A stretch of DNA of 7,285 nt from an uncultured bacterium (lineage in GTDB: Bacteria > Eisenbacteria > RBG-16-71-46 > CAIMUX01): positions 1 to 7,285 of the forward strand of contig CAMPIC010000133.1 in assembly GCA_946886185.1 (NCBI GenBank), read 5' to 3'. Positions within the stretch are counted from its first letter, which is position 1. Each line of letters starts with the position of its first letter. Positions 1 to 6,600 of the stretch are shown here, one piece after another. Both the position numbers and the translations under genes were made by a program. The notes beneath the pieces were generated by a model. That model did no database searches. It was not told where the DNA came from and worked only from the letters and a program-made list of their open reading frames with translations.

Positions 1-215
1 AGGATTCCCAACTCGACGAGGATGTCGCCGATGCGATGAGAGCCGGGTGGTTCTTCGCCGGCGCGCGCGGCTTCGGAACGTGCGGCCGAGCCGCTCATCG
101 CGTTCGAGTCCGCCTGGGTCGGCTCCGTGGCTGGAGTCGACGCTCGCGTGGTGAGCGGAGCCGGCGTCGACGACGACGCCGGACCGTGGGTTTCTTCGAC
201 CCCGTGACTGCTCAT
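1..215 (-). CDS. N-terminal fragment of a PilB/GspE-like (MshEN-domain) protein
   Basis: This partial gene reads leftward and leaves the window after 71 full codons. The first ~58 residues are rich in Ser, Thr, Pro, Ala and Glu, with no hydrophobic segment, and look like a disordered cytoplasmic tail. Residues 61-72 read RIGDILVELGIL, which closely matches the opening of the MshEN/T2SSE_N domain (typical form RLGELLVEAGLI) of type IV pilus extension ATPases (PilB), type II secretion ATPases (GspE) and some other c-di-GMP-related proteins. The ATG at 215 is preceded by AGGGGG with 7 bases of spacing. An in-frame ATG at 254 would add 13 residues but has only a weak GGGA upstream. The long linker before the domain is unusual, because PilB/GspE normally begin within a few residues of this motif. 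The ATPase core is outside the window, so a PilB/GspE identity is inferred from the N-terminal motif only. It lies downstream of the thioredoxin gene on the same strand. Confidence 0.6.
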   Translation of the reverse strand, partial: MSSHGVEETHGPASSSTPAPLTTRASTPATEPTQADSNAMSGSAARSEAARAGEEPPGSHRIGDILVELGI

Positions 216-309
216 CAACGGTCCCCCTGAAGACGTGGATATCCTCTCCTTCATCGGCAAGTCCCGGGGGAGCCTGTATATCCGTCTCGCGAGGGTGTAG
301 GGGGCGCGG

Positions 310-337
310 GCGCATTCATGCGCGATGCGGTCGCATC
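310..337. repeat. two back-to-back perfect inverted repeats
   Basis: GCGCATTCATGCGC (310-323) is followed directly by GATGCGGTCGCATC (324-337). Each has perfect 6-base arms around 2 bases, or 5-bp stems with tetraloops if folded as RNA. They lie in the gap between thioredoxin and the MshEN gene, about 60-100 bases upstream of the latter's possible starts. They could be a protein-binding palindrome pair or small RNA hairpins. There is no T-tract, so an intrinsic terminator is unlikely. Confidence 0.4.
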
Positions 338-373
338 CAACGGCGCGCCAAAGTGTTCCGACTTCGGCGCGGG

Positions 374-394
374 GAGGCCACCGCCCGGAGCCTC
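374..394 (-). terminator. weak hairpin just after the thioredoxin gene
   Basis: On the minus strand, GAGGC (394-390) pairs with GCCTC (378-374), plus a T-G wobble, across a GC-rich loop. It begins 15 bases after the thioredoxin stop codon. The stem is short and no run of T follows, so it is at best a weak or factor-assisted terminator or an RNA-stabilising hairpin. The rest of the 216-409 gap holds no gene that can be supported. Confidence 0.2.
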
Positions 395-409
395 TGTGTG
401 GACGGGGAG

Positions 410-757
410 CTAGTTCCCGGCGACAGGAGTGACCGAGAACGCCGTCGCAACCTTCGCCGCCAGAGCGGGCTTGGGAGCCGCGCCGACCTGGCCGTCGACG
501 ACCTGGCCGTCCTTGAAGAAAAGCAGGGTTGGAATGCCCTGGATCCCGTAACGCGAGGCGAGGCCCTGATTGTGGTCCACGTTCACTTTGACGAACTGGA
601 CCGAAGCGCCGAACTCTTTCGAAAGCTCTTCCAGCACAGGCGCCACCATCCGGCAGGGTCCGCACCAAGGCGCCCAGAAATCGACTACGGTCGGAGTGGC
701 GGAGTTCAGCACCACGCTCTCGAACTGGGCTTCGTTGACTTCTTGAATTGCGGACAT
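410..757 (-). CDS. trxA: thioredoxin
   Basis: A 115-residue cytoplasmic thioredoxin that reduces protein disulfides using electrons from thioredoxin reductase. The redox motif WCGPC is at residues 31-35 (Cys32 and Cys35, the same numbering as E. coli Trx1), preceded by VVDFWAP. The buried Asp26 and the cis-proline loop GIPT (Pro76) are both present. FFKDGQVVD followed by a helical C terminus completes the single thioredoxin fold, and the length is normal (E. coli 109). I chose the ATG at 757 because AAGGA lies 6 bases upstream. An in-frame ATG at 787 would add ten residues (MRPEIWKGWN) without an obvious ribosome binding site and beyond the usual family N terminus. The gene is downstream of nadA on the same strand with a 180-bp gap, so it may be co-transcribed or have its own promoter. 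No signal peptide is visible, which argues against a periplasmic thioredoxin-like protein. Confidence 0.96.
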   Translation of the reverse strand: MSAIQEVNEAQFESVVLNSATPTVVDFWAPWCGPCRMVAPVLEELSKEFGASVQFVKVNVDHNQGLASRYGIQGIPTLLFFKDGQVVDGQVGAAPKPALAAKVATAFSVTPVAGN

Positions 758-789
758 GTTCCATCCTTTCCAGATCTCGGGTCGCACCT

Positions 790-811
790 GACCGAGTCGA
801 CTCGCTCGGTC
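790..811. repeat. 7-bp inverted repeat upstream of thioredoxin
   Basis: GACCGAG (790-796) and CTCGGTC (805-811) are perfect inverted arms around an 8-base centre. The left arm also takes part in the overlapping palindrome GAGTCGACTC (794-803). It sits 33 bases upstream of the chosen thioredoxin start, in the nadA-trxA gap. It could be an operator or a leader hairpin in the thioredoxin mRNA. The AT-richer patch beside it (minus strand TGTAAGATT, near 823-815) could be a -10 element, but I cannot pair it with a convincing -35. Confidence 0.35.
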
Positions 812-937
812 CCAAATCTTACAGATGCGCGACCTGATCGGGCGACCGGAAGTTTCTGCAAGGAGCGGGCCGTTTCGAGCCCCGTCCGATGGAGATTCCC
901 GATCTTCGAAGTCCGTTTTCCGGAGGATGCGGCCTCG

Positions 938-1933
938 TCAGGACAACGCCAACATTCGCTCGATCGGCAGGCGGGCCCGTTCCAGGAGATCTGCCCGCAC
1001 GAACAGCTCCGGCCGGCGATCGCGCATGCACAGGTAGAGCTTCTCCAGAGTGTTCCGCTTCATGTGCGGGCAGGCGTTGCACGCCTCGCACGCTCCCTGG
1101 GCGGGCGCCGGAATGAAGACCTTCCCCGGAGCGAGGCGCTCCATCTGGTGGATGATTCCCGGCTCCGTCGCGATGATGAATTCTCGTGCGGGGCTCTCCT
1201 GCACGTACTTCAGGAGACCGGATGTCGACGCGATGTGGTCGGCGAGCGCGAGCACGGAAGCTTCGCATTCGGGATGCGCGATCACCTTGGCTTCCGGATG
1301 CCGGACCTTGAGCTGCACGATCTTCTTCTCGGAGAAGAGCTCGTGAACCTGGCAGGTGCCCGGCCAGAGCACCATGTCACGGCCGGTCAACCGGATCAGG
1401 TAACGACCGAGATGGCGATCCGGAGCGAAGACGATCTTTTGATCCGCGGGCACCGAAGCAACCATCTTCGCGGCATTCGAAGAGGTGCAGATCAGATCGG
1501 AAAGCGCTTTCACCTCCGCGGAGCAATTGATGTAGCTGATGACGAAATGGTCGGGATAGTTCTGGAGCCAACGCTTGAACGCGGGCGCGGGACATCCATC
1601 GGCGAGCGAGCATCCCGCATCGAGGTCTGGCACGTACACCGGCTTGTCTGGATTGAGGATCTTCGCGGTTTCCGCCATGAAATGCACGCCGGCGAAAACG
1701 ATGGCATCCGCGCCGGTGTCGGCCGCTGCCTGCGCGAGGGCGAGGCTGTCTCCCACCCGGTCGGCGACATCCTGGATGTCCCCCTCCTGGTAGTAATGGG
1801 CGAGCACGACCGCGTTCATTTCCCGCTTGAGACGCTCGATCTCCGAGAACAGGTCGAGCGCAGGATCGATGGGAGCGTTCGGCGCTTCCGCAACCCCGGA
1901 CATCCCCGCGGAAAACTTCGACATTTCAGCCAC
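938..1933 (-). CDS. nadA: quinolinate synthase (NadA)
   Basis: NadA condenses iminoaspartate (from L-aspartate oxidase, NadB) with dihydroxyacetone phosphate to give quinolinate, the de novo precursor of NAD. It is a cytoplasmic [4Fe-4S] enzyme of three pseudo-repeated domains. Numbering from the GTG at 1933 (331 residues): the start of domain 1 is [17 protein letters not shown] (42-58); the first cluster cysteine is Cys108 in [21 protein letters not shown] lies at 134-146; the second ligand is Cys194 in [13 protein letters not shown] is at 220-223; the third ligand lies in the C-x2-C-x2-C motif 282-288, as in the E. coli-type enzyme. Length is normal. The start is uncertain: AGGAGGG (1951-1945) fits the GTG at 1933 best, though spacing is long; ATGs at 1924, 1954 and 2011 are in frame, and the family core begins only near residue 28. 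No nadB or nadC is in view. Confidence 0.96.
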   Translation of the reverse strand: MAEMSKFSAGMSGVAEAPNAPIDPALDLFSEIERLKREMNAVVLAHYYQEGDIQDVADRVGDSLALAQAAADTGADAIVFAGVHFMAETAKILNPDKPVYVPDLDAGCSLADGCPAPAFKRWLQNYPDHFVISYINCSAEVKALSDLICTSSNAAKMVASVPADQKIVFAPDRHLGRYLIRLTGRDMVLWPGTCQVHELFSEKKIVQLKVRHPEAKVIAHPECEASVLALADHIASTSGLLKYVQESPAREFIIATEPGIIHQMERLAPGKVFIPAPAQGACEACNACPHMKRNTLEKLYLCMRDRRPELFVRADLLERARLPIERMLALS

Positions 1934-1944
1934 TTGTACGGATT

Positions 1945-1951
1945 CCCTCCT
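1945..1951 (-). promoter_or_regulatory. Shine-Dalgarno candidate for nadA
   Basis: AGGAGGG on the minus strand is the only strong ribosome binding site near the start of nadA. It is 11 bases from the GTG at 1933 and 20 from the ATG at 1924. It lies inside the coding sequence if the ATG at 1954 or 2011 is used. It therefore favours GTG initiation, with slightly long spacing. Confidence 0.45.
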
Positions 1952-1963
1952 CATGGGCGACCA

Positions 1964-1985
1964 CCGGGCGGCGCGACGCGCCCGG
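1964..1985 (-). repeat. GC-rich hairpin at the 5' end of nadA
   Basis: CCGGGCG (1964-1970) and CGCCCGG (1979-1985) are perfect 7-base inverted arms around an 8-base GC-only centre apart from one A/T. On the nadA transcript this stem would stand about 13 bases before the AGGAGGG ribosome binding site, where it could influence initiation. No T-tract follows. It could also be a fortuitous product of the GC content. Confidence 0.35.
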
Positions 1986-2184
1986 GCCCTCCTTACCGTA
2001 CCTGCCCGCACTCCCGGGGCGCAAGGATAGTGCCGATTGCAAGCGGACCGTCGAGGGATCGTCTCGTTTTGAGCTAAAGGCGCCCTCTGGCCGCGTCGAA
2101 ATCCAGACCTGACGGGTCACGTGCACCCGGCGCCCTGGCATTTCGCCCGAGTGGCCGGTGTGAGTGGGCAAAGTGCGATGGGAC

Positions 2185-2249
2185 CCCGCTCCAAACGCTC
2201 ACGGGAACTGGGAAGTTCCAAGAGCGGGACCGGATCGCCGGATGCGATC
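2185..2249 (+). promoter_or_regulatory. structured leader candidate upstream of the lipoprotein gene
   Basis: Three perfect arm pairs lie in order. CCCGCTC (2185-2191) pairs with GAGCGGG (2222-2228). Nested inside it, GGAACT (2204-2209) pairs with AGTTCC (2214-2219) across a GGGA loop. Immediately downstream, GATCGC (2233-2238) pairs with GCGATC (2244-2249) across CGGAT. The element ends 31 bases before the ATG at 2281, leaving the Shine-Dalgarno GAGGG (2267-2271) free. I recognise no known riboswitch class: the conserved cores of c-di-GMP-I, cobalamin, TPP, SAM and fluoride riboswitches were not found. It may be a regulatory leader, a stabilising 5' structure or a protein-binding site. Confidence 0.4.
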
Positions 2250-2280
2250 AGACGGACCAGCTCTACGAGGGAAGCGAACG

Positions 2281-3435
2281 ATGAGGGCATGGATAGCCTG
2301 GCTGACTCTCTGCGCAATCGCGCTTTCGTCGAGCGCCTGCGGGATCAGCGGCGGTCCTTCGGGCGGAGACACGAAGAAAACCGACGAGTTCGTGATCAAG
2401 GACGTCGCCGTCGAGCAGATTACCGACTCGAGCGCTACGGTCAGCTGGGTCACGACGCAGGAAGCGGTCTGCACCGCCTCCTACGGCCTCGAAGCGTCCC
2501 TGCTTCCCTTCACCAAGAGCTCGCCGTTGGGCGGCGAGCACGAGGTGAATCTTTCTGATCTGGACGAGGACACCGCGTACTTCTACCAGGTCACCTGCAC
2601 CAACACGGTGGGAGGCCGCGTCGCCACGCAGCCGGCGCAGTTCCGCACCGAATTGTCAAACGACTACTCCGATCTCACCGCGCCGGTCATTACCAGCATC
2701 GCCGTCGAGGGGATCACGCCGACCTCCGCAACCGTCACCTGGAACACGGACGATCGCACCAACTGCACGGTGCTTTACGGCCTCGATTCCTCGTATGGGC
2801 AGTCAGCCCCGGAAGAAGCGAACTCGTTCACGCGCACGCATCGGACGGTACTCACGGGATTGCTCGATGATCAGGAGTATCTCTTCCGAATCCATGCGGT
2901 GAATCGCGCCGAGCTCGGCACCTTCAGCGACGAGCGCTCGTTCCAGACCGCCGCGTACCCGACGTTGTACCTCGATCCCCCCGTCATCCGCGCGGGCACG
3001 AGCGCCGAATTCGAGTTTCGCGTCATGATCGAGGACGCTTCCAACTTGGCAGGGCTGGAGTACAACATCACCTACCCCGCCTCCCGAATCGAGATCCTGA
3101 GCATGCGCGCCGGCCCGTACGCCACCTCCGCGAACGGCGGCTTCCTGTTCTTGAACAAGAATCCGGTGACCAACTTTCCGGTCATCGGGGACGTGAGCTG
3201 GAAGATCGTCTTCCGCGATGGCCTCGCGGTGGGCGCCGCCTCCGGCTCCGATGGGGTCATCGCCGTCATCCGCGCACGGACGAAGAACGTCGTGGATGAG
3301 GAGGTCGACCTCGTGATCGACACCAGTGTCAATGCGCAAGACCCGGATAGCCAACCTAAAACCCGTCTTCTGGACCACAACCGGAATGGCATTCCGGTCC
3401 ACGTCCGTAACGGGGTCATCGTGATTTCGAATTAG
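2281..3435 (+). CDS. lipoprotein with two fibronectin type III-like repeats and a cohesin-like domain
   Basis: A 384-residue predicted lipoprotein. Residues 1-20 form a short signal peptide with a hydrophobic core (IAWLTLCAIALSSSAC); Cys20 would be lipidated, although Ser rather than Leu/Val at -3 makes the lipobox imperfect. A Gly/Ser/Lys linker (21-38) follows. Two homologous fibronectin type III-like repeats lie at about 41-124 and 136-223; each has SATV[ST]W, then CT-x2-YGL, then a Y-x(3-4)-V/I strand late in the domain. Residues 226-384 resemble a cohesin-like module: RAGTSAEFEFRVMIEDASN, then LAGLEYNITYPASRIEILSM, ending in VIAVIRARTK and a final beta-rich stretch. The start at 2281 is chosen for its signal peptide and GAGGG 9 bases upstream; the frame is open further upstream but encodes no signal. 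It probably sits on the membrane surface and holds a partner; the next gene is an obvious candidate. Substrate or partner binding is not shown, and no enzyme motif is visible. Confidence 0.85.
   Translation: MRAWIAWLTLCAIALSSSACGISGGPSGGDTKKTDEFVIKDVAVEQITDSSATVSWVTTQEAVCTASYGLEASLLPFTKSSPLGGEHEVNLSDLDEDTAYFYQVTCTNTVGGRVATQPAQFRTELSNDYSDLTAPVITSIAVEGITPTSATVTWNTDDRTNCTVLYGLDSSYGQSAPEEANSFTRTHRTVLTGLLDDQEYLFRIHAVNRAELGTFSDERSFQTAAYPTLYLDPPVIRAGTSAEFEFRVMIEDASNLAGLEYNITYPASRIEILSMRAGPYATSANGGFLFLNKNPVTNFPVIGDVSWKIVFRDGLAVGAASGSDGVIAVIRARTKNVVDEEVDLVIDTSVNAQDPDSQPKTRLLDHNRNGIPVHVRNGVIVISN
3380..3398 (+). repeat. 8-bp perfect inverted repeat inside the end of the lipoprotein gene
   Basis: ACCGGAAT (3380-3387) and ATTCCGGT (3391-3398) flank the triplet GGC, 35 bases before the stop codon. 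No T-run follows, so it is not a standard terminator. It encodes part of NRNGIPVH. It may simply be coding sequence, or an RNA stem that slows or attenuates read-through into the next gene. Confidence 0.35.
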
Positions 3436-3442
3436 GAGGTGA
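3434..3442 (+). promoter_or_regulatory. near-perfect Shine-Dalgarno overlapping the lipoprotein stop codon
   Basis: AGGAGGTGA is fully complementary to the usual 3' end of 16S rRNA. Its first two bases are the last two of the lipoprotein TAG stop (3433-3435), and the ATG at 3445 follows GGAGG by 5 bases. This geometry is typical of translational coupling. It points to an initiation event at 3445, ahead of the signal-peptide start at 3661. Confidence 0.6.
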
Positions 3443-3444
3443 CG

Positions 3445-3660
3445 ATGTTACGGACGGGATCAGTGACCAGAAAGCGCGCCGCAGCGGACTCGGCCCAGTC
3501 TCGCGAACGCGACGGCCCCGCTCGCGACCATCGTAGTCGCAGAAACGTAACGCATGGCTTGCCCCGGACGAGCAGTCCGTTCTGCCAGGGAAGGGATGAC
3601 GAGACACGGAATCCCGATCGCAGAGGGAACGCGCAGGCCGAGTTCCAAGGAGGAAGTTCG
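3445..3660 (+). other. in-frame upstream open segment (possible N-terminal extension or leader peptide)
   Basis: From the ATG at 3445 the frame stays open for 72 codons and runs directly into the ATG of the large secreted protein at 3661. The encoded segment is Arg-, Asp- and Ser-rich with no hydrophobic stretch and would place the signal peptide internally, near residue 73. About two thirds of its third codon positions are G or C, clearly lower than in the downstream gene. It uses TTA and several AGA codons that the downstream gene avoids. These points suggest leader sequence rather than mature protein, despite the excellent ribosome binding site. It also holds TCGCG/CGCGA arms at 3501-3505, 3508-3512 and 3522-3526 that could form mutually exclusive small hairpins. 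A gene caller may start the large protein here. Confidence 0.45.
3647..3653 (+). promoter_or_regulatory. Shine-Dalgarno for the large secreted protein
   Basis: AAGGAGG lies 7 bases before the ATG at 3661. Together with the signal peptide that begins exactly there, it supports 3661 as the functional start over the in-frame ATG at 3445. Confidence 0.75.
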
Positions 3661-6600
3661 ATGTCTTCTCGAAACACCTACATCGCGGGGCTCCTGACCG
3701 CCATGGTGTTGTGGGCTGGCTCGGCGGCGCTGGCCGCCGTCCAGTACGACGCCATGCTGGAATGGAACGGTCCCAAGTACAGCGTGATCAACGGTGCCAT
3801 GGTGACCCAGAACACCGACACGCCGGTGGTCGACATCCCGTTCCAGAATCCGTTCGGCGTCGCGGTGCGCGAGCACACGACGGGCGGGCGCGATGTGGTC
3901 TATGTGCTCGATTCCGGCAACAACCGGATCCAGGCGTTCGAAGTCAACGCCACCTACAATCTGGCCAGCGAGTCCGACTTCACGTTCCAGGTGGGCGGTA
4001 CCTCCGCCGCATCGGAGTGGGATGCGGACAATATCAACCTGGCGGAGTGGGCGGCAGCAGCCACCAATTGGGTGGTGCCGTTCTCCGAGGTGCTCACGAT
4101 CGACGGGAACGTCTGGACCCGCGTCGAGAGCCTCACGGGTTACGATGCCGACGACCGCGTCTACACCATTGATTACGACGATGCAACCAACGCGCCCGAG
4201 ATCGTGCTGCCGGCGAGCTCGCTCGACGCGGAAAGCATCTTCTCGATCAAGTATGTGCTCACCGACAACCAGACCGCCGGGACCGACGCCTTCGGGATCG
4301 GCGACATCGACTACGGAATCGGCGCCGGCGCCACTCCGGTGTTGACCGAGATCAACGAGTCGACTTCGGGCGGTCCGAGCAGCTTCGAGCAGCTCCGTTC
4401 CATCGCGCTCATCCAGAACGAGCAGACGGCCACTTCGGACGATCTGTTCGTGATCGATGCCGCCGATGCGAGCGAGCAGCTCTTCTACTACACCGTGACC
4501 GACGCGGGAGGGATCACCGCGCGCGAACTGTACGAGGACGAGCTCTCCACGCCGTGGGATGTCGCGGTGGCGCGCTCGGGCGCGTCCACGCGCGCGACGA
4601 CAACCGTGTCGGATGACGCGGGCCCGTTCGATCAGACGACCGCGGCAGTGGTCGACGACAGCCAGGTCACGGGTCACACGTACACCGTGACCGTGGCGGG
4701 CGGCGCCGTCACCGTCACCGATGCCACGACCGGCCGCGTCCTGGTCGACACCGCGGTCTTCGCCGACCTGGACGATCCTTTCCTGGGAATCCCCGGCCTC
4801 TCCTTGCCGCTCAATGCGGCGGTCGGAGCCAGCAACACGATCACCACGGCGCGCGCCGGCATCGGACGCTACCTCTTCGTGGCCGATTCCGGTAACGATC
4901 GGATCAAGGTGATGGGTCTGCCGGACGTCGCTTCCATCGCGGGCGGCTGGCTTGCGAGCGATGAGCGTACCGTCGATGCGCAGCCTTCGGGCGCGGGTAC
5001 CGTCGGAAGCTCCGGAACGCTCGATCACTCCGAGTCCACTCCGGCGACCGTGACCGAGGACCTGACCTTCTGGACCGCCACGTTCCCGATCGCGGAAGGA
5101 ACGCTGGACGAGATCGTCTTCGATCCGGATGGAACTCCGGAGACCTGGAGCGTGGTGGACGACATCTCCACGGCCGGTCCGTCTGATCAGGTCTACGAAG
5201 TCGATTGGACCAACGGAATGATCCGCTTCGGCGACGGCATCCACGGCGCTCTGCCGCCGGCTTCGACAAGCTTCGAGTACAGCTACGCAACCACTCCGGA
5301 CGTCCTGCGCTACGGTGCCAGCGGCACCGGCCCGGGCCGTTTCAGCGGCCCCAAGGGAGTGGCGGCGCGCTGGAATTCCGGCACCGGAGTGTACGACGTG
5401 TACGTCGCCGACACCGGCAACACCCGCATCCAGAAGTTCGCGTTCCATCCTGCCAACGACGCCCTGGGCCTCGAGGCGCGGATGGAGTACGTGACCGAGT
5501 GGAACGCGGCGAGCAGCGCCAGCGACCTGCTGGGCGCGCCGGTGGACGTGGTCGTCGCGTCCGATGGAAACTCTCCGGTCGACGTCTGGGTGGCGGTCGC
5601 GGACGGCACGCAGAACCGCGTGGTGCTCTACGACGACAACGCCGCGGTCCTGGGTGGAGGAACCACCGCCCCGGTCTACGACGCGACGCTCGGCTCGGCC
5701 AGCAACTCCCTGGGCGGCTTCACCGCCATCTCGGGCGTGGCTCTGTTGCCGAACTCCAACGATCTGGACGTCTACGTCGCGGACGGTGGACGCGATGTCG
5801 TAACCAAGTATGAAGAGTCTCCGACTCCGAGCATCACGGTCACCTGGACCGGCCTGCCGGACTGCTACCCGCCGACCGGATCCTGGACGTTCAGCTGGTC
5901 GATCACCAATGCTCCGAGCGGCGGCTACGTCGACTTCTACTACGACACGGCGTCGACCTTCAACGCGGGTACGGCGAAACTGCTCTTCACTGCCAGCAGC
6001 ATCCCCGCCACCGCCACGACGGCGACCTGGACGTTCGCGAGCTCGCCCGCCGGAACTCCTGCCGACGGCACGTACTACATCTTCGCGCGCGTGAAGAACG
6101 CCACCGCGAACACGGTCGCGACCGATCAGACCACCTCCACGGAGCTGCTCTGCATCGACTCCGACCTGCTCCCCACCATGTCGGTGGTGGACATCATCGA
6201 CAACGATGGACTGCTCTATCTGCAGAACAGTCTGCAGCGTTCGGCCAACCTCGAGGTGCAGTATCCGGACAGCACGGGAAGCGTGAGCTACTACGGCACC
6301 TTCGATGCGGCCACGGTGGAGATCGTTTCGATCAGCCAGGGCACCGCGTTCGACGGTATCGGCGCGACCAACGTGCTCTTCGAATCGCACTTCGACAACA
6401 CCGCGGGCACCTTCCAGGTCTTCGCCTCGGCGCTCGACGCTCCGAACGGCTTGACCGCGAACGGTCCGCACGATATCGCGAACGTGGTCTTCCGCGCCAA
6501 GTCGAACACCCTCTCTCTCGCGTCGCGCTCGCTCGCGAACACGGTCGCGATCGATCAAGAGGGAACGTTCATGTCGGACGTCAACGGGCTGCAGCCCGCG

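Larger units (their letters stand above)
1934..2280. other. divergent intergenic region between nadA and the lipoprotein gene
   Basis: This 347-bp stretch must hold the promoters for nadA (leftward) and the lipoprotein gene (rightward). I see no clean -35/-10 pair on either strand. TTGCGC-18-TACGGT on the minus strand (about 2025-1996) is a weak possibility for nadA. The nadA-proximal part holds the nadA Shine-Dalgarno and a GC-rich hairpin. The lipoprotein-proximal part holds a structured leader. Short reading frames across it show no recognisable protein features and lack good ribosome binding sites. Confidence 0.6.

Noticed and set aside
36..230. Small plus-strand frame encoding an Arg-rich 64-residue peptide
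   Set aside because: It is the shadow of the minus-strand MshEN-type N terminus and has a run of arginines typical of such shadows, with no good ribosome binding site.
819..1268. 149-codon minus-strand frame within nadA
   Set aside because: Alternative-frame shadow of nadA; Arg/Pro/Gly-rich, no recognisable motif.
353..2077. A 574-codon open frame on the plus strand
   Set aside because: It is antisense to both thioredoxin and nadA, which are certain from their active-site and cluster-ligand motifs. Its translation is low-complexity and spans the intergenic gap without any domain feature.
2121..2558. 145-codon plus-strand frame over the lipoprotein leader and start
   Set aside because: Out of frame with the lipoprotein gene, Arg-rich, and ends inside the first fibronectin-like repeat.
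2803..3402. 199-codon minus-strand frame
   Set aside because: Antisense shadow of the lipoprotein gene with no motif and no ribosome binding site.
3436..3660. Possible c-di-GMP (GEMM) riboswitch between the two surface-protein genes
   Set aside because: I looked for the conserved GACGCAAAGC-like core and the paired receptor/tetraloop and did not find them; only short TCGCG/CGCGA arms are present.
4675..4740. Repetitive ACCGTGACCGT/GTCACCGTCACC stretch as a DNA repeat
   Set aside because: It encodes an alternating Thr/Val beta strand pattern in frame and is explained by low-complexity protein sequence, not by an independent repeat.
5205..5813. 202-codon plus-strand frame
   Set aside because: Out-of-frame shadow of the NHL propeller gene, composed mainly of Arg, Gly and Pro.
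3460..6558. A 1032-codon open frame on the minus strand
   Set aside because: It lies antisense to the large secreted protein, whose frame carries a signal peptide, NHL motifs and cohesin motifs. The antisense translation is Arg/Gly/Val/Asp/His-rich with no domain pattern; long antisense frames are common when coding DNA has very high third-position GC.
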